NCBI RefSeq assembly: GCF_003217775.1
Contig: NZ_QJVJ01000002.1
Location: 248,001-312,000 of the forward strand
DNA from: Paenibacillus flagellatus
Lineage (GTDB): Bacteria; Bacillota; Bacilli; Paenibacillales; NBRC-103111
Direction: 5' to 3'
DNA: 64,000 bases
Within the stretch, counting starts at the first letter, position 1. Each line of letters begins with the position of its first letter. Below the pieces are notes generated by a model that did no database searches, was not told the origin of the DNA, and was given only the letters and a program-made list of their open reading frames with translations. The translations under genes and the position numbers were made by a program. This document shows, in pieces, positions 43,317 to 52,590 of this stretch.

Positions 43317-43814
43317 ATGGAACAACCCAAACATACCGTATCCGTTTCCGCCTTGTTGATGAACGAGGCCAATGAAGTTTTGCCGCTGAGGACGCATTGG
43401 CGTTCGGATACGTGGGAAATGCCGGAGGAAGCGTTGAGGCAGGGGAGCCTTTGAATGAGTCGGTTCGCCGAGAATGTCCGGGAGAGACCGGCATTGCAAT
43501 CCGTCCCATCGGGGTAACGGGGGTGTATTATCATGCGACGAAGCAGGTTTTGGCGGTTATTTAAAGCGGAATACGTTAGCGGACAAATCAAAGTTCAACC
43601 GAAAGAAATGATGGAAGCCCGATATATTGAATTAAACGAATTCAATATCGACCGATACATCACCCGTCCGCAGCAAAAATCCCGTACGCTTGACGCGATG
43701 AAAGCAACATGCTTTGTTCCGTTTGAAACGTGGGAAGTCAATCCGACCTATAACTTATTGTCCAAGCTGCATAACGAGGGGGGCGGATGTACGCGGAACA
43801 AGCCGTCCGAGTAA
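43317..43814 (+). pseudogene. Nudix hydrolase, two frameshifts and a damaged Nudix box
   Basis: A decayed Nudix hydrolase of about 160 residues, once starting at ATG 43317 behind GAGGTGA. The first part (MEQPKHTVSVSALLMNEANE to WEMP) is in one frame. Loss of one G near 43431 shifts the frame into GGSVEAGEPLNESVRRECPG, then ETGI. Loss of one T in the T-run near 43558-43560 shifts it again into KAEYVSGQIKVQPKEMMEA. In the Nudix box, RExxEE has become RECPGE, so one catalytic Glu is also replaced by Gly. With both indels corrected the remaining protein is continuous to the TAA at 43814. Confidence 0.88.
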
Positions 43815-43815
43815 C

Positions 43816-43903
43816 GGAAAGCAATGGAGTCGTGACCGGAGCCATATCCACCGGCGGTGCAGACGGGCGGAGTTGGGGAAAACGGTGACGACTCTTGCTT
43901 TCC
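43816..43903. repeat. 16-base inverted repeat with a two-base bulge
   Basis: GGAAAGCAA-tg-GAGTCGT (43816-43833) pairs with ACGACTC-TTGCTTTCC (43888-43903) across 54 bases. It starts two bases after the Nudix pseudogene stop and ends just before the minus-strand small membrane-protein gene. No T-tract follows. A remnant of a small mobile element or a long 3' stem are possible. Confidence 0.5.
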
Positions 43904-43909
43904 ATTGCT

Positions 43910-44338
43910 TTATCGTTTCATCTCCAAAAACAACTTATCGGCGGTCTCGCGATCGAAGGGATCGTTCGATAAAACTCCCAATAATCTTATTACCTCATCT
44001 TTGTTTTTCAAATCCCGCTTCGAAGCGGAAAGTTCTCTTATAACCGTGATGAACACGGCCGTATAGCTTGTAATTGTATTGCTGCTTTGGGGGGGATTTA
44101 ACGCGCCGGCCCATGCGTTTGCCTTGCTGGCGTGCTCCAACGCCCCCAAGTAGTTCAGCTCCAAATGATCGCCTTGCAACGAGCCTCCGATTCTGCTGAT
44201 GCTTGCGCGAATAGCGCCTACAATGGCTTCTTGGTTGTTCTCGTATTCGTTCAGTTTAGTTTGTTGGATGAACATATATACGAGCCCGATTACGAATAAA
44301 ACCACCAATCCGGTAGCGGTGACGGTTTTTCTTTTCAT
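43910..44338 (-). CDS. Small membrane-anchored protein of unknown function
   Basis: A 142-residue protein with one N-terminal membrane span (VTATGLVVLFVIGLVYMFI, ~6-24) and a helical soluble part (YENNQEAIVGAIRASISRIGG, then DEVIRLLGVLSNDPFD). The topology suggests an N-in anchor with the helical domain outside. The ATG overlaps the stop codon of the upstream N-acetyltransferase gene (ATGA) and has AAGGGGGA upstream. The two are therefore translationally coupled. I do not recognise the family. Confidence 0.65.
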   Translation of the reverse strand: MKRKTVTATGLVVLFVIGLVYMFIQQTKLNEYENNQEAIVGAIRASISRIGGSLQGDHLELNYLGALEHASKANAWAGALNPPQSSNTITSYTAVFITVIRELSASKRDLKNKDEVIRLLGVLSNDPFDRETADKLFLEMKR

Positions 44339-45138
44339 ACATCCCCCTTGCCGGCCGCGAGTCGTAACCCGAACCACTCCCTCGCCAGCTCCCGAAACCG
44401 TCCCTCGTCGACGGGCTCCTTCGTCATGACCCCATTTTCCCACCGCGTCAGAGAGTTGGCGGTAAGCGTCACTCTTCCGTCGGCGGTAAGGCGGGTGACG
44501 AGCGGCGTTTTGTTAAACGGCGAGCGATCGTCCCCTACGATGATGCGCTGTACCTCGTTCACCTCGGACAAATCCCCGAACGTACGCTCCGAATCGAATG
44601 CGTAGCCCAGCCGCCACTCCGTATGTTTGTGCCTCAGCTTCATCTCCAGGACGTAGTTCCCGTAGTCGCTTCGCATCGCCCGCACCCGAAACTCGCCGTT
44701 TCGCGATTCGACGGCTTGCCCGTCCAGCGGGATGGGCTTGAGCGCCAAGTTGGTGCCGAAGCCGGTGTCGACCAAATACGTGCGGCCTTCATGCCGCGCC
44801 AATATCGCGACATGGGTGCGGCCCAAGCGCGTCCAGTCGTTCCGGTCATGATCGAACACTTCGCCGCGTACGAGGGCGGCGTCCCAGCCGTTGTCGATCA
44901 AAAACAAGTAAAGCAGCGGGTTCAGCTCGTAGCACAGTCCGCCTTGGCGGTCGGCCAGCATTTTCCGGACAAGCCGGTCTTTCGTGATCTCCCCGGTCCG
45001 TTTGGACAGGATCGCCAAGTTTTCGAAAGGAAACGCGGCCGCCGTCTTGTCGAGAACCGTGTCCAGCGCGTCGAAGTCGACGGGGCGGTTTTCCGGAAAG
45101 CCGATCGTGCTGCGGAATAACGCGTTGAAATCGCTCAT
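44335..45138 (-). CDS. Arylamine N-acetyltransferase
   Basis: An acetyl-CoA-dependent N-acetyltransferase of the NAT family, 267 residues. The catalytic triad is visible: Cys69 in RQGGLCYELN, His109 in GRTHVAIL and Asp124 in YLVDTGFG. The spacing is that of characterised bacterial NATs. The start gives MSDFNALFRS; GGAGG lies 11 bases upstream and no closer start exists. It acetylates arylamines or hydrazines in known relatives, and the physiological substrate here is unknown. Its stop overlaps the start of the small membrane-protein gene. Confidence 0.93.
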   Translation of the reverse strand: MSDFNALFRSTIGFPENRPVDFDALDTVLDKTAAAFPFENLAILSKRTGEITKDRLVRKMLADRQGGLCYELNPLLYLFLIDNGWDAALVRGEVFDHDRNDWTRLGRTHVAILARHEGRTYLVDTGFGTNLALKPIPLDGQAVESRNGEFRVRAMRSDYGNYVLEMKLRHKHTEWRLGYAFDSERTFGDLSEVNEVQRIIVGDDRSPFNKTPLVTRLTADGRVTLTANSLTRWENGVMTKEPVDEGRFRELAREWFGLRLAAGKGDV

Positions 45139-45269
45139 TACCGTCCAGACCTCCTTATGGTAAGGAGCCTTTTGCGGAAGGAGGCTCCCGTTCGCCAAAC
45201 GTCCGTCGGGCGCCCTCGTCAGGAGAGCGGCCCGATATCCACCATTTTACGTCATGCCCGCTCGGACGT

Positions 45270-46151
45270 TCAATCGAACATGAAGTCGTACCGGTCGTAT
45301 TTTTTGCGGAACTGGCCGGGCGGGACGCCGAAATATTTGCGGAACACTTTGCTGAAATAGTTGACGTTCATATAGCCGACCTGCTGGGCGATGTCGTCCA
45401 GCGAGCGGTCCGTTTGGCGCAGCAGCTCGACGGCTTTCTCCATCCGCTTGCGGGACAAATATTCGATCGGCGTCTTGCCGACGGTCCGGCGGAACAGCTT
45501 GATGAAATAGTATTTGGAGATGCCCAGCGCGTCGGCCAGCTCGTCGAGGTTTTGAAGGTCGCGGTACCGCTCGTCCAGCAGCCGGACCGCTTTCGTGACG
45601 ATGTCGGGCCAGACGCCGGGCGTGCCGTGTCCTTTGCAAAACCGGTACAAGTCCATCAGAAACGGATAGGCGAGCATCGACAGCTTGTATGCGTCGGTGA
45701 CCGCTTTCGCCTTCGCCTCCTGGTACATGTGCCGAAGGTAGCGAATGGGCTGGGAATGCTCGGGGAACGCAGCGACCGGACCGAGCGTCTGGTCGACGTA
45801 CGACCAGCACTTCTCGGCCTCGGGGCCGTCGAACGAGACGAACAAGCACTCGTAATGGTCGCTTTCCTGCGGCAAGTAGTAATGATAGTCGCCGGCGAAC
45901 GGGACGAAAAACGCTTTGCCCGGCTCGAGCCGGTACGTGCGGTCCCGAATCCGGATTTCCGCGAAGCCGGAGACGGTGTATTGGAACAAAAACGCGCCCC
46001 CCGTATCCTCCCGCGTCAGCCCCATATAGCTGTAATCGGACGACCTCGTCTCCCAGCCGATCGAATGGACCGAGACGGCCAGCGGAACGACCGGCTCCTG
46101 GAAGCGGAAAATAAAGCTTTTGAGTTGATCGGTTTGGTTCGCGACGTCCAT
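45270..46151 (-). CDS. AraC-family regulator with cupin sensor, of the GH110 sugar locus
   Basis: A 293-residue regulator with an N-terminal AraC-binding cupin domain (~25-150; RIRDRTYRLEPGKAFFVPF). Two C-terminal HTH motifs follow (~190-292; NLDELADALGISKYYFIKLF, then DDIAQQVGYMNVNYFSKVF). I chose the ATG at 46151, with AGGAGG six bases upstream; the 20-codon extension upstream is not needed. It is divergent from the GH110-like operon, 221 bases away, and is its likely activator in response to the imported sugar. Confidence 0.9.
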   Translation of the reverse strand: MDVANQTDQLKSFIFRFQEPVVPLAVSVHSIGWETRSSDYSYMGLTREDTGGAFLFQYTVSGFAEIRIRDRTYRLEPGKAFFVPFAGDYHYYLPQESDHYECLFVSFDGPEAEKCWSYVDQTLGPVAAFPEHSQPIRYLRHMYQEAKAKAVTDAYKLSMLAYPFLMDLYRFCKGHGTPGVWPDIVTKAVRLLDERYRDLQNLDELADALGISKYYFIKLFRRTVGKTPIEYLSRKRMEKAVELLRQTDRSLDDIAQQVGYMNVNYFSKVFRKYFGVPPGQFRKKYDRYDFMFD

Positions 46152-46220
46152 CGGAATCCTCCTGTTCGCACTCGGCAGAAGACAGAGCAATATATTACCC
46201 TTTTCCAACAACTTCGTTCA

Positions 46221-46249
46221 TTGTTTGGCGACAGGCATGTTTCTATACT
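46221..46249 (+). promoter_or_regulatory. Promoter of the GH110-transport operon
   Basis: TTGTTT (46221-46226) and TATACT (46244-46249) have a 17-base spacer. The predicted start is about 115 bases upstream of the first gene, leaving a leader that contains the cre-like site. Confidence 0.6.
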
Positions 46250-46317
46250 GAAAGAGTAAGCAACGAAGCGGCGCCGTCGTCCGGAGAAACGATTGGAGGA
46301 CGATGCCAACAAAGTGC

Positions 46318-46331
46318 TGATAGCGCTGTCA
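46318..46331 (+). promoter_or_regulatory. CcpA cre-like site in the leader of the GH110 operon
   Basis: TGATAGCGCTGTCA is a near-palindrome that fits the cre pattern with one deviation. Lying downstream of the promoter, it would act as a roadblock under catabolite repression. Confidence 0.6.
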
Positions 46332-46372
46332 AGACAATCTCATTTTAACTCATGGAGGAGAACGACGACAAC

Positions 46373-48112
46373 ATGATCATTTCCGTCGAACATTTCGGAG
46401 CCGTCCCGGATTCGCGGGACGACGCGACGCTGGCCGTCTATCGGGCCATCCGGCATTGCGGGAAGGTCGAACGGCCGACGCTCGTCTTTCCGAAAGGGAC
46501 TTACCATTTCCGTGCGGACCGGGCGTACGAGAAGCAGCTGTTCATCACGAACCACGACCAGAAGGGGCTGCTGCGGATCGCTTTCCCGCTGATCGATATG
46601 GAGCATTTGACGATTGACGGACAAGGCTCCGAGTTCGTCTTTCACGGCTCGCTCATCCCGTTCGTGATCGAGAACGGCCGCCATGTGACGCTCAAACGTT
46701 TTTCGATCGATTGGGAGCGGCCGATGTTCGAGCAGGGGGAATTCGTGCGGGCGGCGCCGGATTCGTTCGACGTCCGGCTGTTCAACCCGGATTACGAGCT
46801 GCGCGACAACCGGCTGACGGTCGAGTACGACGGCCGGAGAGAGGCGATCTGGGGGCTGCACGAGATCGATCCGGCGACGGGTGCGCACGCGTACGGGAGC
46901 GGGGACCGGCTCAGCTGGAGCGAATACAAGAAGTTCCGGCTCGAGGAGGTTGAGCGCGGCGTCATCCGGTTTTCCGGCAGCCTCCGGCACGTGCCGAAGC
47001 CGGGTAACGGCGCCGTCATGCGGCTCGGCCGCCGGGAGCACCCGGGCATCTTCATCAAGGGCGGCGCCGATATCCGCATCGAGCAGGTCGACGTCCATCA
47101 CGCCCCCGGCATGGGGCTCGTCGCCCAGCGGTGTGCCGATATCCGCCTGCGGGAGTTCAACGTGATGCGGAAGCCCGGTTCGGACCGGTGGGTGACGGCG
47201 ACGGCGGACGCGACGCACTTCACGTACTGCCGCGGCACGATCGAGATGGAGCGCTGCCTGTTCGAAAACCAGCTCGACGACCCGGCCAACGTCCACGGCA
47301 TCTACGTCAAAATCGCGGAGCGGCTGTCCGACGACACGCTGCTCGTCCGGCTGATGCACGACATGCAGGTCGGCGTCGAAATCGCCGAACCGGACGACCG
47401 GATCCGCTTCGTCGATCCCGACTCGCTGCTGCCTTACGCCGACGCCCGGGTGACGTCTGCGGAAGCGCTTAACGCCCGGTACGTCGTCGTCGGCTTCGAC
47501 CGCCCGCTGCCCGAACGGGTCCGGGCCGGGGACGTCATCGAGAACGTCTCGTGGAGCCCGGACTTCATCGTGCGTCACTGTACGATCCGGGCGAACCGGG
47601 CCCGAGGGTTCCTCATTACGACACCGGGCAAGGTGCTGCTCGAGCATAACGTCGTCAGCGCGCCCGGAGCGGGCATCAAAATTTCCGGGGACGCGAACAG
47701 CTGGTACGAGTCGGGGGCGGTGCGCGACGTCGTCATCCGCCACAACACGTTTCTCGACTGCAACTACTGTTACCCCGACTGGGGCAAGGCCGTCATCGAC
47801 ATCGACCCGGAAATCGAGGAGCCGGAGCGGCATCCCGACTACTACCATCGCAACATCCGGATCGAGCACAACGAATTCGTCACGTTCGACGCGAGCCTCG
47901 TATCCGGGCATTCGGTCGACGGGTTCGTGTTCAAGCATAACCGGGTCCGGCGTAGCGGATCGTATCCGCGCAACGCGGAGCGGCTTCACGCGATCGAGCT
48001 GGCGGCTTGCGGAAGCGCGGACATTTCCGACAATACGTCGGAGGACGGAGAGCTGCTCGCGCTGGTCGGAACCGAAGTCGTGAACGGCTCGGCCGTAGCG
48101 AAGCCGATCTGA
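46373..48112 (+). CDS. Right-handed beta-helix glycoside hydrolase, GH110-like (alpha-1,3-galactosidase family)
   Basis: A 579-residue protein without signal peptide. It reads as a parallel beta-helix opening with IISVEHFGAVPDSRDDATLAV. Conserved blocks are HPGIFIKGGADIRIEQVDVH, HHAPGMGLVAQR (~242), GSDRWVTATADATHF (~271) and the acidic NQLDDPANVHG (~299-309). To my knowledge these are the family blocks of GH110, inverting exo-alpha-1,3-galactosidases that cleave terminal alpha-galactose such as blood-group-B structures. I chose the ATG at 46373, with GGAGGAG 12 bases upstream; ATG 46352 has none. Being cytoplasmic, it would act on oligosaccharides imported by the following transporter. A different beta-helix hydrolase family remains possible. 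Confidence 0.72.
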   Translation: MIISVEHFGAVPDSRDDATLAVYRAIRHCGKVERPTLVFPKGTYHFRADRAYEKQLFITNHDQKGLLRIAFPLIDMEHLTIDGQGSEFVFHGSLIPFVIENGRHVTLKRFSIDWERPMFEQGEFVRAAPDSFDVRLFNPDYELRDNRLTVEYDGRREAIWGLHEIDPATGAHAYGSGDRLSWSEYKKFRLEEVERGVIRFSGSLRHVPKPGNGAVMRLGRREHPGIFIKGGADIRIEQVDVHHAPGMGLVAQRCADIRLREFNVMRKPGSDRWVTATADATHFTYCRGTIEMERCLFENQLDDPANVHGIYVKIAERLSDDTLLVRLMHDMQVGVEIAEPDDRIRFVDPDSLLPYADARVTSAEALNARYVVVGFDRPLPERVRAGDVIENVSWSPDFIVRHCTIRANRARGFLITTPGKVLLEHNVVSAPGAGIKISGDANSWYESGAVRDVVIRHNTFLDCNYCYPDWGKAVIDIDPEIEEPERHPDYYHRNIRIEHNEFVTFDASLVSGHSVDGFVFKHNRVRRSGSYPRNAERLHAIELAACGSADISDNTSEDGELLALVGTEVVNGSAVAKPI

Positions 48113-48129
48113 CCGGTCGACGCAAACGA

Positions 48130-48154
48130 GCCGCCGGCCGGGCCGGCCGGCGGC
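48130..48154. repeat. GC-rich hairpin between the glycosidase and permease genes
   Basis: GCCGCCGGCC (48130-48139) and GGCCGGCGGC (48145-48154) form a perfect ten-base stem with a five-base loop and no T-tract. It may stabilise or partially attenuate the operon mRNA. Confidence 0.6.
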
Positions 48155-48183
48155 GAATCGCATTCATGAAGGGGGTGGTCGCG

Positions 48184-49143
48184 ATGGAACGCATAGCGAA
48201 CGGAGCGATGAGCGAAAACCGCGCGAGGACGAGCCTGCGAAGGCGGGCGCTCGGGGGCTGGTACCGGAATTGGCGGCTGTACGTCTTGCTCGCCCCGGTT
48301 ATCGTCTACTTCATCGTATTCCATTACGTGCCGATGTACGGCGTCCAAATCGCGTTCAAAAATTTCATCGCCGTCGAAGGCATTACGGGAAGCCCTTGGG
48401 TCGGGTTCGCCCATTTCGAGCGGTTTTTCAACAGCTATTACTTTTGGCGGCTGCTGCGCAATACGATCGGCATCAGCCTGTACGAGCTGGCCGTGTCGTT
48501 CCCGGTCCCGATCGTACTGGCGCTCATGCTGAACGAGCTCCGGCAGGAGGCGTTCAAACGGTTCGTCCAAACGGTGACGTATGCGCCGCACTTCTTGTCG
48601 ACGGTCGTCCTCGTCGGCATCGTCGCGCTGTTCCTGTCGCCGCACGGCGGACTCGTCAACCATGTGCTGCAATGGTTCGGGATCGGGCCGATCGGCTTCA
48701 TGACGGAGCCCGGCTGGTTCAAGACGATATTCGTCCTGTCCGGCGTCTGGCAGCAGATGGGCTGGAGCTCGATCATCTACTTGGCCGCCCTGGCGGCCGT
48801 CGATCCGCAGCAGCACGAGGCGGCGATCATGGACGGCGCGAGCCGGCTGCAGCGCGTCATCCACGTGAACCTGCCGTCGATCATGCCGACGATCGTCATC
48901 CTGCTCATCTTGAATATGGGCTCGATCATGAGTGTCGGCTTCGAGAAAGTGTACTTGATGCAAAACTCGAAAAACATCGAAGCGTCGGACGTCATCTCGA
49001 CCTACGTGTACCAAACGGGGATCATCGGGTCGCAGTTCAGCTACGCGGCGGCCATTTCGTTATTCAATTCCGTCATCAACTTCGTTCTGCTGGTCGGCGT
49101 CAACGCGGCGGCGCGGCGAATGAACGAGACGAGCTTATGGTGA
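48184..49143 (+). CDS. Sugar ABC transporter permease, LplB type
   Basis: The first permease of the second CUT1 importer, 319 residues. After a basic N-terminus it has six membrane segments beginning LYVLLAPVIVYFIVFHYVPM. SPWVGFAHFERFF and the EAA loop (EAAIMDGASRLQRVI) are typical. I chose ATG 48184, behind GAAGGGGG; ATG 48166 is less suitable because it overlaps that site. It is cotranscribed with the GH110-like gene upstream and the YtcP permease 13 bases downstream. Confidence 0.92.
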   Translation: MERIANGAMSENRARTSLRRRALGGWYRNWRLYVLLAPVIVYFIVFHYVPMYGVQIAFKNFIAVEGITGSPWVGFAHFERFFNSYYFWRLLRNTIGISLYELAVSFPVPIVLALMLNELRQEAFKRFVQTVTYAPHFLSTVVLVGIVALFLSPHGGLVNHVLQWFGIGPIGFMTEPGWFKTIFVLSGVWQQMGWSSIIYLAALAAVDPQQHEAAIMDGASRLQRVIHVNLPSIMPTIVILLILNMGSIMSVGFEKVYLMQNSKNIEASDVISTYVYQTGIIGSQFSYAAAISLFNSVINFVLLVGVNAAARRMNETSLW

Positions 49144-49156
49144 GGAGGGACCGCGC

Positions 49157-50041
49157 ATGAATCATCAGACGTTCGGAGACCGGCTGTTCGGCCTACTAAA
49201 TGCCGGCTGCCTCGCGCTCGTCGCGTTCATCGTCCTGTATCCGCTTTACTTCGTCCTGATTGCGTCCGTCAGCGACGCGGCCGCCGTGCTGAACGGCGAC
49301 GTTTGGCTGCTGCCGGAAGGGCTTCATTTCGAAGCGTACCTCAAAATATTGGGGCAGAACGAATTGATGCACGGCTACGGGAACACGATTCTTTACACCG
49401 TCCTCGGTACGGCGGTGAACATCGTGATGACCGTATTGGCCGCTTATCCGCTATCCCGCCCGCAGCTGTTCGGGAGAAACGTCATTACCGCGATGATGGT
49501 ATTTACGATGTTTTTCAGCGGGGGCCTCATTCCGACTTACCTGCTCGTCAAGCAGCTCGGCATGCTCGATACGGTTTGGGCGCTGGTCGTGCCGGGCGCG
49601 GTGTCGGTATACAACATTATTATTATGCGGACGTTTTTCCAGACCGGCATTCCGAAGGAGGTACAGGAGGCGGCCTTGATCGACGGCTGCAACGATTTCC
49701 ACATTTTGCGCAAAATCGTCCTGCCGCTCTCGATGCCGATCATCGCCGTCATGATCTTGCTGTACAGCGTCGGCCATTGGAACTCGTACTTCAGCGCGCT
49801 CATTTATTTGTCCGATCGCAGCATGTATCCGCTTCAGCTGTTTTTGCGCGAGCTGCTCGTGCTGAACCAGACGTTCGAGACGATCGCCTACTTCGACGAA
49901 GACATTACGAAGCGGATGATGGAGGCGGAATCGATCAAGTACGCGGCCGTCATCGTGGCCAATTTGCCGGTGCTGCTGCTGTATCCGTTCCTGCAAAAAT
50001 ATTTCGCCAAAGGAATGCTCGTAGGAGCTATTAAAGGCTGA
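49157..50041 (+). CDS. Sugar ABC transporter permease, YtcP type
   Basis: The second permease of the importer, 294 residues with six membrane segments. The EAA loop is EAALIDGCNDFHILRK, and the end LQKYFAKGMLVGAIKG is the family hallmark. GAGGAGGGA precedes the ATG. No ATPase gene is present in the operon, as is usual for these systems. It is the paralogue of the permease at 18.3 kb. Confidence 0.92.
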   Translation: MNHQTFGDRLFGLLNAGCLALVAFIVLYPLYFVLIASVSDAAAVLNGDVWLLPEGLHFEAYLKILGQNELMHGYGNTILYTVLGTAVNIVMTVLAAYPLSRPQLFGRNVITAMMVFTMFFSGGLIPTYLLVKQLGMLDTVWALVVPGAVSVYNIIIMRTFFQTGIPKEVQEAALIDGCNDFHILRKIVLPLSMPIIAVMILLYSVGHWNSYFSALIYLSDRSMYPLQLFLRELLVLNQTFETIAYFDEDITKRMMEAESIKYAAVIVANLPVLLLYPFLQKYFAKGMLVGAIKG

Positions 50042-50092
50042 ACGCCTTCTAATAGATCATAAAACCGGAACGAAACGGGAGGTCAACCAAAC

Positions 50093-51712
50093 ATGGCACG
50101 AACACGAACGAGGAAAGCAACGATGGTTGCGGCGGGAATGCTCGCCCTGACGATGGTCGCCGCTTGCGGCAAAACGGAGCCTTCGACGGGCGGGAAGGGC
50201 GGAACGGCGGGAGCGGCCAATGCCAACGCCAACGTGAACGCGACCGGATTTCCGATCGTCAAGGAGCCGATCAAGCTGACGTTTTTCGCGAGCAAATCCG
50301 CCTCCAATCTGGGCAACTGGAACGAAACGGCGATGTGGCAGGAGTACAAAAAAATGACCAACATCGACGTCGACTTCCAGCTCGTCCCGGTGGACGCCTT
50401 GACCGAGAAGCGCAACCTCGCCTTCGCGAGCGGCAACCTGCCGGACGCGTTCCATACGGCCCGGCTGTCGTCCGTCGACCTGGCCAACTACGGGAGCCAA
50501 GGACTGCTCATTCCGCTGAACGACCTGATCGACAAGTACGCGCCGAACTTGAAGCAAATCATGAACAAGTACCCCGAGGTCAAAAAAGCGCTGACGATGC
50601 CGGACGGCAAAATTTATTCGTTCCCGACGCTGCAGGACCCGGACTTCCTGTCGGGCATCATCGGCTCGCAAATGTGGATCAACAAGACGTTTCTCGACAA
50701 GCTAGGCATGAAGGTGCCGGAGACGACGGACGACTTGTACAACTACCTGGTCGCCGTCAAGACGAAGGATCCGAACGGCAACGGCAAGGCGGACGAGGTG
50801 CCGTTCGCGGCCGTCGGCATTTCGACGATCTACGACCAGCTGAAGGGGGCGTGGGGGCTCGGCAACCGGGGCAACATGCATCCGCGCGTCGATATCGACC
50901 CGGCGACGAACAAGCTGCGGTTCATTCCGGCCGACCCGAGACACAAGGAAGTGCTGCAATATTTGAACCGGCTGCACAAGGAAGGGCTGTTCTACAAAGA
51001 CGTGCTGACGGTGAACGGCAACGACGTGAACGCGATTTACCCGCAAGGCGTCGTCGGCACGGCCATCGGACTCAACCCGAACGCGACGATCCCCGGCGTA
51101 ACCGGCCATGTCGGCGTAGGTGCGTTGAAAGGGCCGCACGGCGACCGGATTTTCTCCCGCGCCCGGTCGTTCATGATCTTGCCCGGCGGATTCGCGATCA
51201 GCAAATCGAATAAGCACCCCGAGGCGACCGTCCGCTGGGTCGACTACTTCTACAGCGACGAAGGCAACAAGCTGTTCCGGCTCGGCGTCAAGGACGTCAG
51301 CTACGTCGAGAAGGACGGCAAGGTCGACTGGGTCGACGCGCTCAAGAAGGACCAAAGCCAGATCGGCAAATATGTAACGTGGGCGGGCGGCTGGTACCCG
51401 AGCATGGACCGGCAAAAGTACGTGCTGGCTTCCGAGAACGCTCCGGAAAACTTGAAGGTGTCCGAGGAGATCAAGCCGTTTTACCCGAAAGAGGTATGGC
51501 CGGAGTTTACGTTCTCGACCGCGGAGGTGGCCGAGTTCAAGGCGCTCGAAACCGATATCGTGAAGTACGTCAACGAGATGGCCGCCAAGTTCGTGACCGG
51601 GGCCGCTTCGTTCGACGAATGGGATAGCTACGTGGCCACGCTGAAAAAGATGGGGCTCGACCGGTATATGAGCATTTACGAAGCCGCCTACAAGCGGTAC
51701 CAGTCCAACTGA
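50093..51712 (+). CDS. Extracellular solute-binding lipoprotein (LplA-like)
   Basis: The binding lipoprotein of the second importer, 539 residues, with lipobox VAAC and lipidated Cys25. An Ala/Asn/Gly-rich linker (~30-50) leads to the type-I SBP body. AACGGGAGG precedes the ATG. Its order differs from the first sugar locus, because here it follows the permeases. The ligand is presumably the alpha-galactose-containing oligosaccharide cleaved by the first enzyme of the operon. Confidence 0.92.
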   Translation: MARTRTRKATMVAAGMLALTMVAACGKTEPSTGGKGGTAGAANANANVNATGFPIVKEPIKLTFFASKSASNLGNWNETAMWQEYKKMTNIDVDFQLVPVDALTEKRNLAFASGNLPDAFHTARLSSVDLANYGSQGLLIPLNDLIDKYAPNLKQIMNKYPEVKKALTMPDGKIYSFPTLQDPDFLSGIIGSQMWINKTFLDKLGMKVPETTDDLYNYLVAVKTKDPNGNGKADEVPFAAVGISTIYDQLKGAWGLGNRGNMHPRVDIDPATNKLRFIPADPRHKEVLQYLNRLHKEGLFYKDVLTVNGNDVNAIYPQGVVGTAIGLNPNATIPGVTGHVGVGALKGPHGDRIFSRARSFMILPGGFAISKSNKHPEATVRWVDYFYSDEGNKLFRLGVKDVSYVEKDGKVDWVDALKKDQSQIGKYVTWAGGWYPSMDRQKYVLASENAPENLKVSEEIKPFYPKEVWPEFTFSTAEVAEFKALETDIVKYVNEMAAKFVTGAASFDEWDSYVATLKKMGLDRYMSIYEAAYKRYQSN

Positions 51713-51728
51713 CGGGGAGGGGACGCGC

Positions 51729-52583
51729 ATGGTTGGGAACGACCGTTCCCGCGCCGACGCCGACGCTTACTCCAACGCCGACGCCGGAGGCTTGCCGAAG
51801 CTGTTCGTATTCGATCTGGACGGCACCGCGCTCGGCGGAACGAACCGGCCGTACGCCCGGCTGCCCGGCACGCTGTGCCGGCTGCTGGATGAGCTGGCGG
51901 CGAACGGGTGCGCGTGGGCGACCGATACGACGTGGGACGTCAAGCCGCAAATGCAGCTCGTCCACGCGAGTGACGTCGCGAGCCGCCCCGCCTACCTGAT
52001 CGGCGGAGCAGGGCTGCAGCTGTGCGCCGTGAACGGGGACGAATGCGTCCCCGTTCAGCCCTATACGGACACGATGAACGCGCGGCTGGAGGAAGCGGTA
52101 CGGAAGGAGCTGCGGCCGTTCATGCAGGAGCTGTGCGGGACGTTCGCGGCGCGAAGCTTCTCGTTCAACGGGTTCTGGTTCGCGATGACGGCGGCCGACG
52201 AATCGGCGGAGGCGCTGATGAACGCCGTCGAGCGCAAAGCGCGCGAGGCGTCCGGGCTGACGATCGTCCGGGTGCCGGAGGAAAACCGGTTCTACGCCCA
52301 CCCGGCCTTCTTGCGCAAAGGAACGGGGCTGCGGGCGCTGCTCGAGGCAGGAGGATTCCGTCCCGAGGACGTCGTCGTGGCCGGGGACGAGGAGATGGAT
52401 CTCGACATGATGAGGCCGGAGCTGGCCAAGCACGTCATATGCCCGTCCAACGCGCATCCCGAGGTGAAGCGGCGGGTCGCGGAGATGAACGGGGTCGTCG
52501 GCGGCAAGCCGTACGGCGACGGCGTCGTCGAAGCGTTTCGGGCGCTGGCCGAAGCGCGCGGATGGACGCTGCAAGGAGGATGA
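51729..52583 (+). CDS. HAD-superfamily hydrolase (Cof/IIB type)
   Basis: A 284-residue phosphatase-fold protein. Motif I is FDLDGT with Asp29 and Asp31, and the C-terminal motif is GDEEMDLDMM. A IIB-type cap lies between. A ~20-residue Ala/Asp/Asn-rich N-terminal extension is not part of the fold. GGGGAGGGG precedes the ATG. It is 16 bases after the binding lipoprotein and 7 before the MBL-fold gene, in the same operon. A sugar-phosphate phosphatase role is plausible but inferred. Confidence 0.85.
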   Translation: MVGNDRSRADADAYSNADAGGLPKLFVFDLDGTALGGTNRPYARLPGTLCRLLDELAANGCAWATDTTWDVKPQMQLVHASDVASRPAYLIGGAGLQLCAVNGDECVPVQPYTDTMNARLEEAVRKELRPFMQELCGTFAARSFSFNGFWFAMTAADESAEALMNAVERKAREASGLTIVRVPEENRFYAHPAFLRKGTGLRALLEAGGFRPEDVVVAGDEEMDLDMMRPELAKHVICPSNAHPEVKRRVAEMNGVVGGKPYGDGVVEAFRALAEARGWTLQGG

Positions 52584-52590
52584 AGAAGCG

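Noticed and set aside
43036-43509. Minus-strand open frame overlapping the LacI upstream region and the Nudix pseudogene
   Set aside because: It is antisense to recognisable Nudix sequence, lacks a ribosome-binding site and resembles no protein.
46340-48163. A 607-codon open frame on the minus strand
   Set aside because: It is antisense to the GH110-like gene and has no recognisable protein features; it is a GC-driven shadow.
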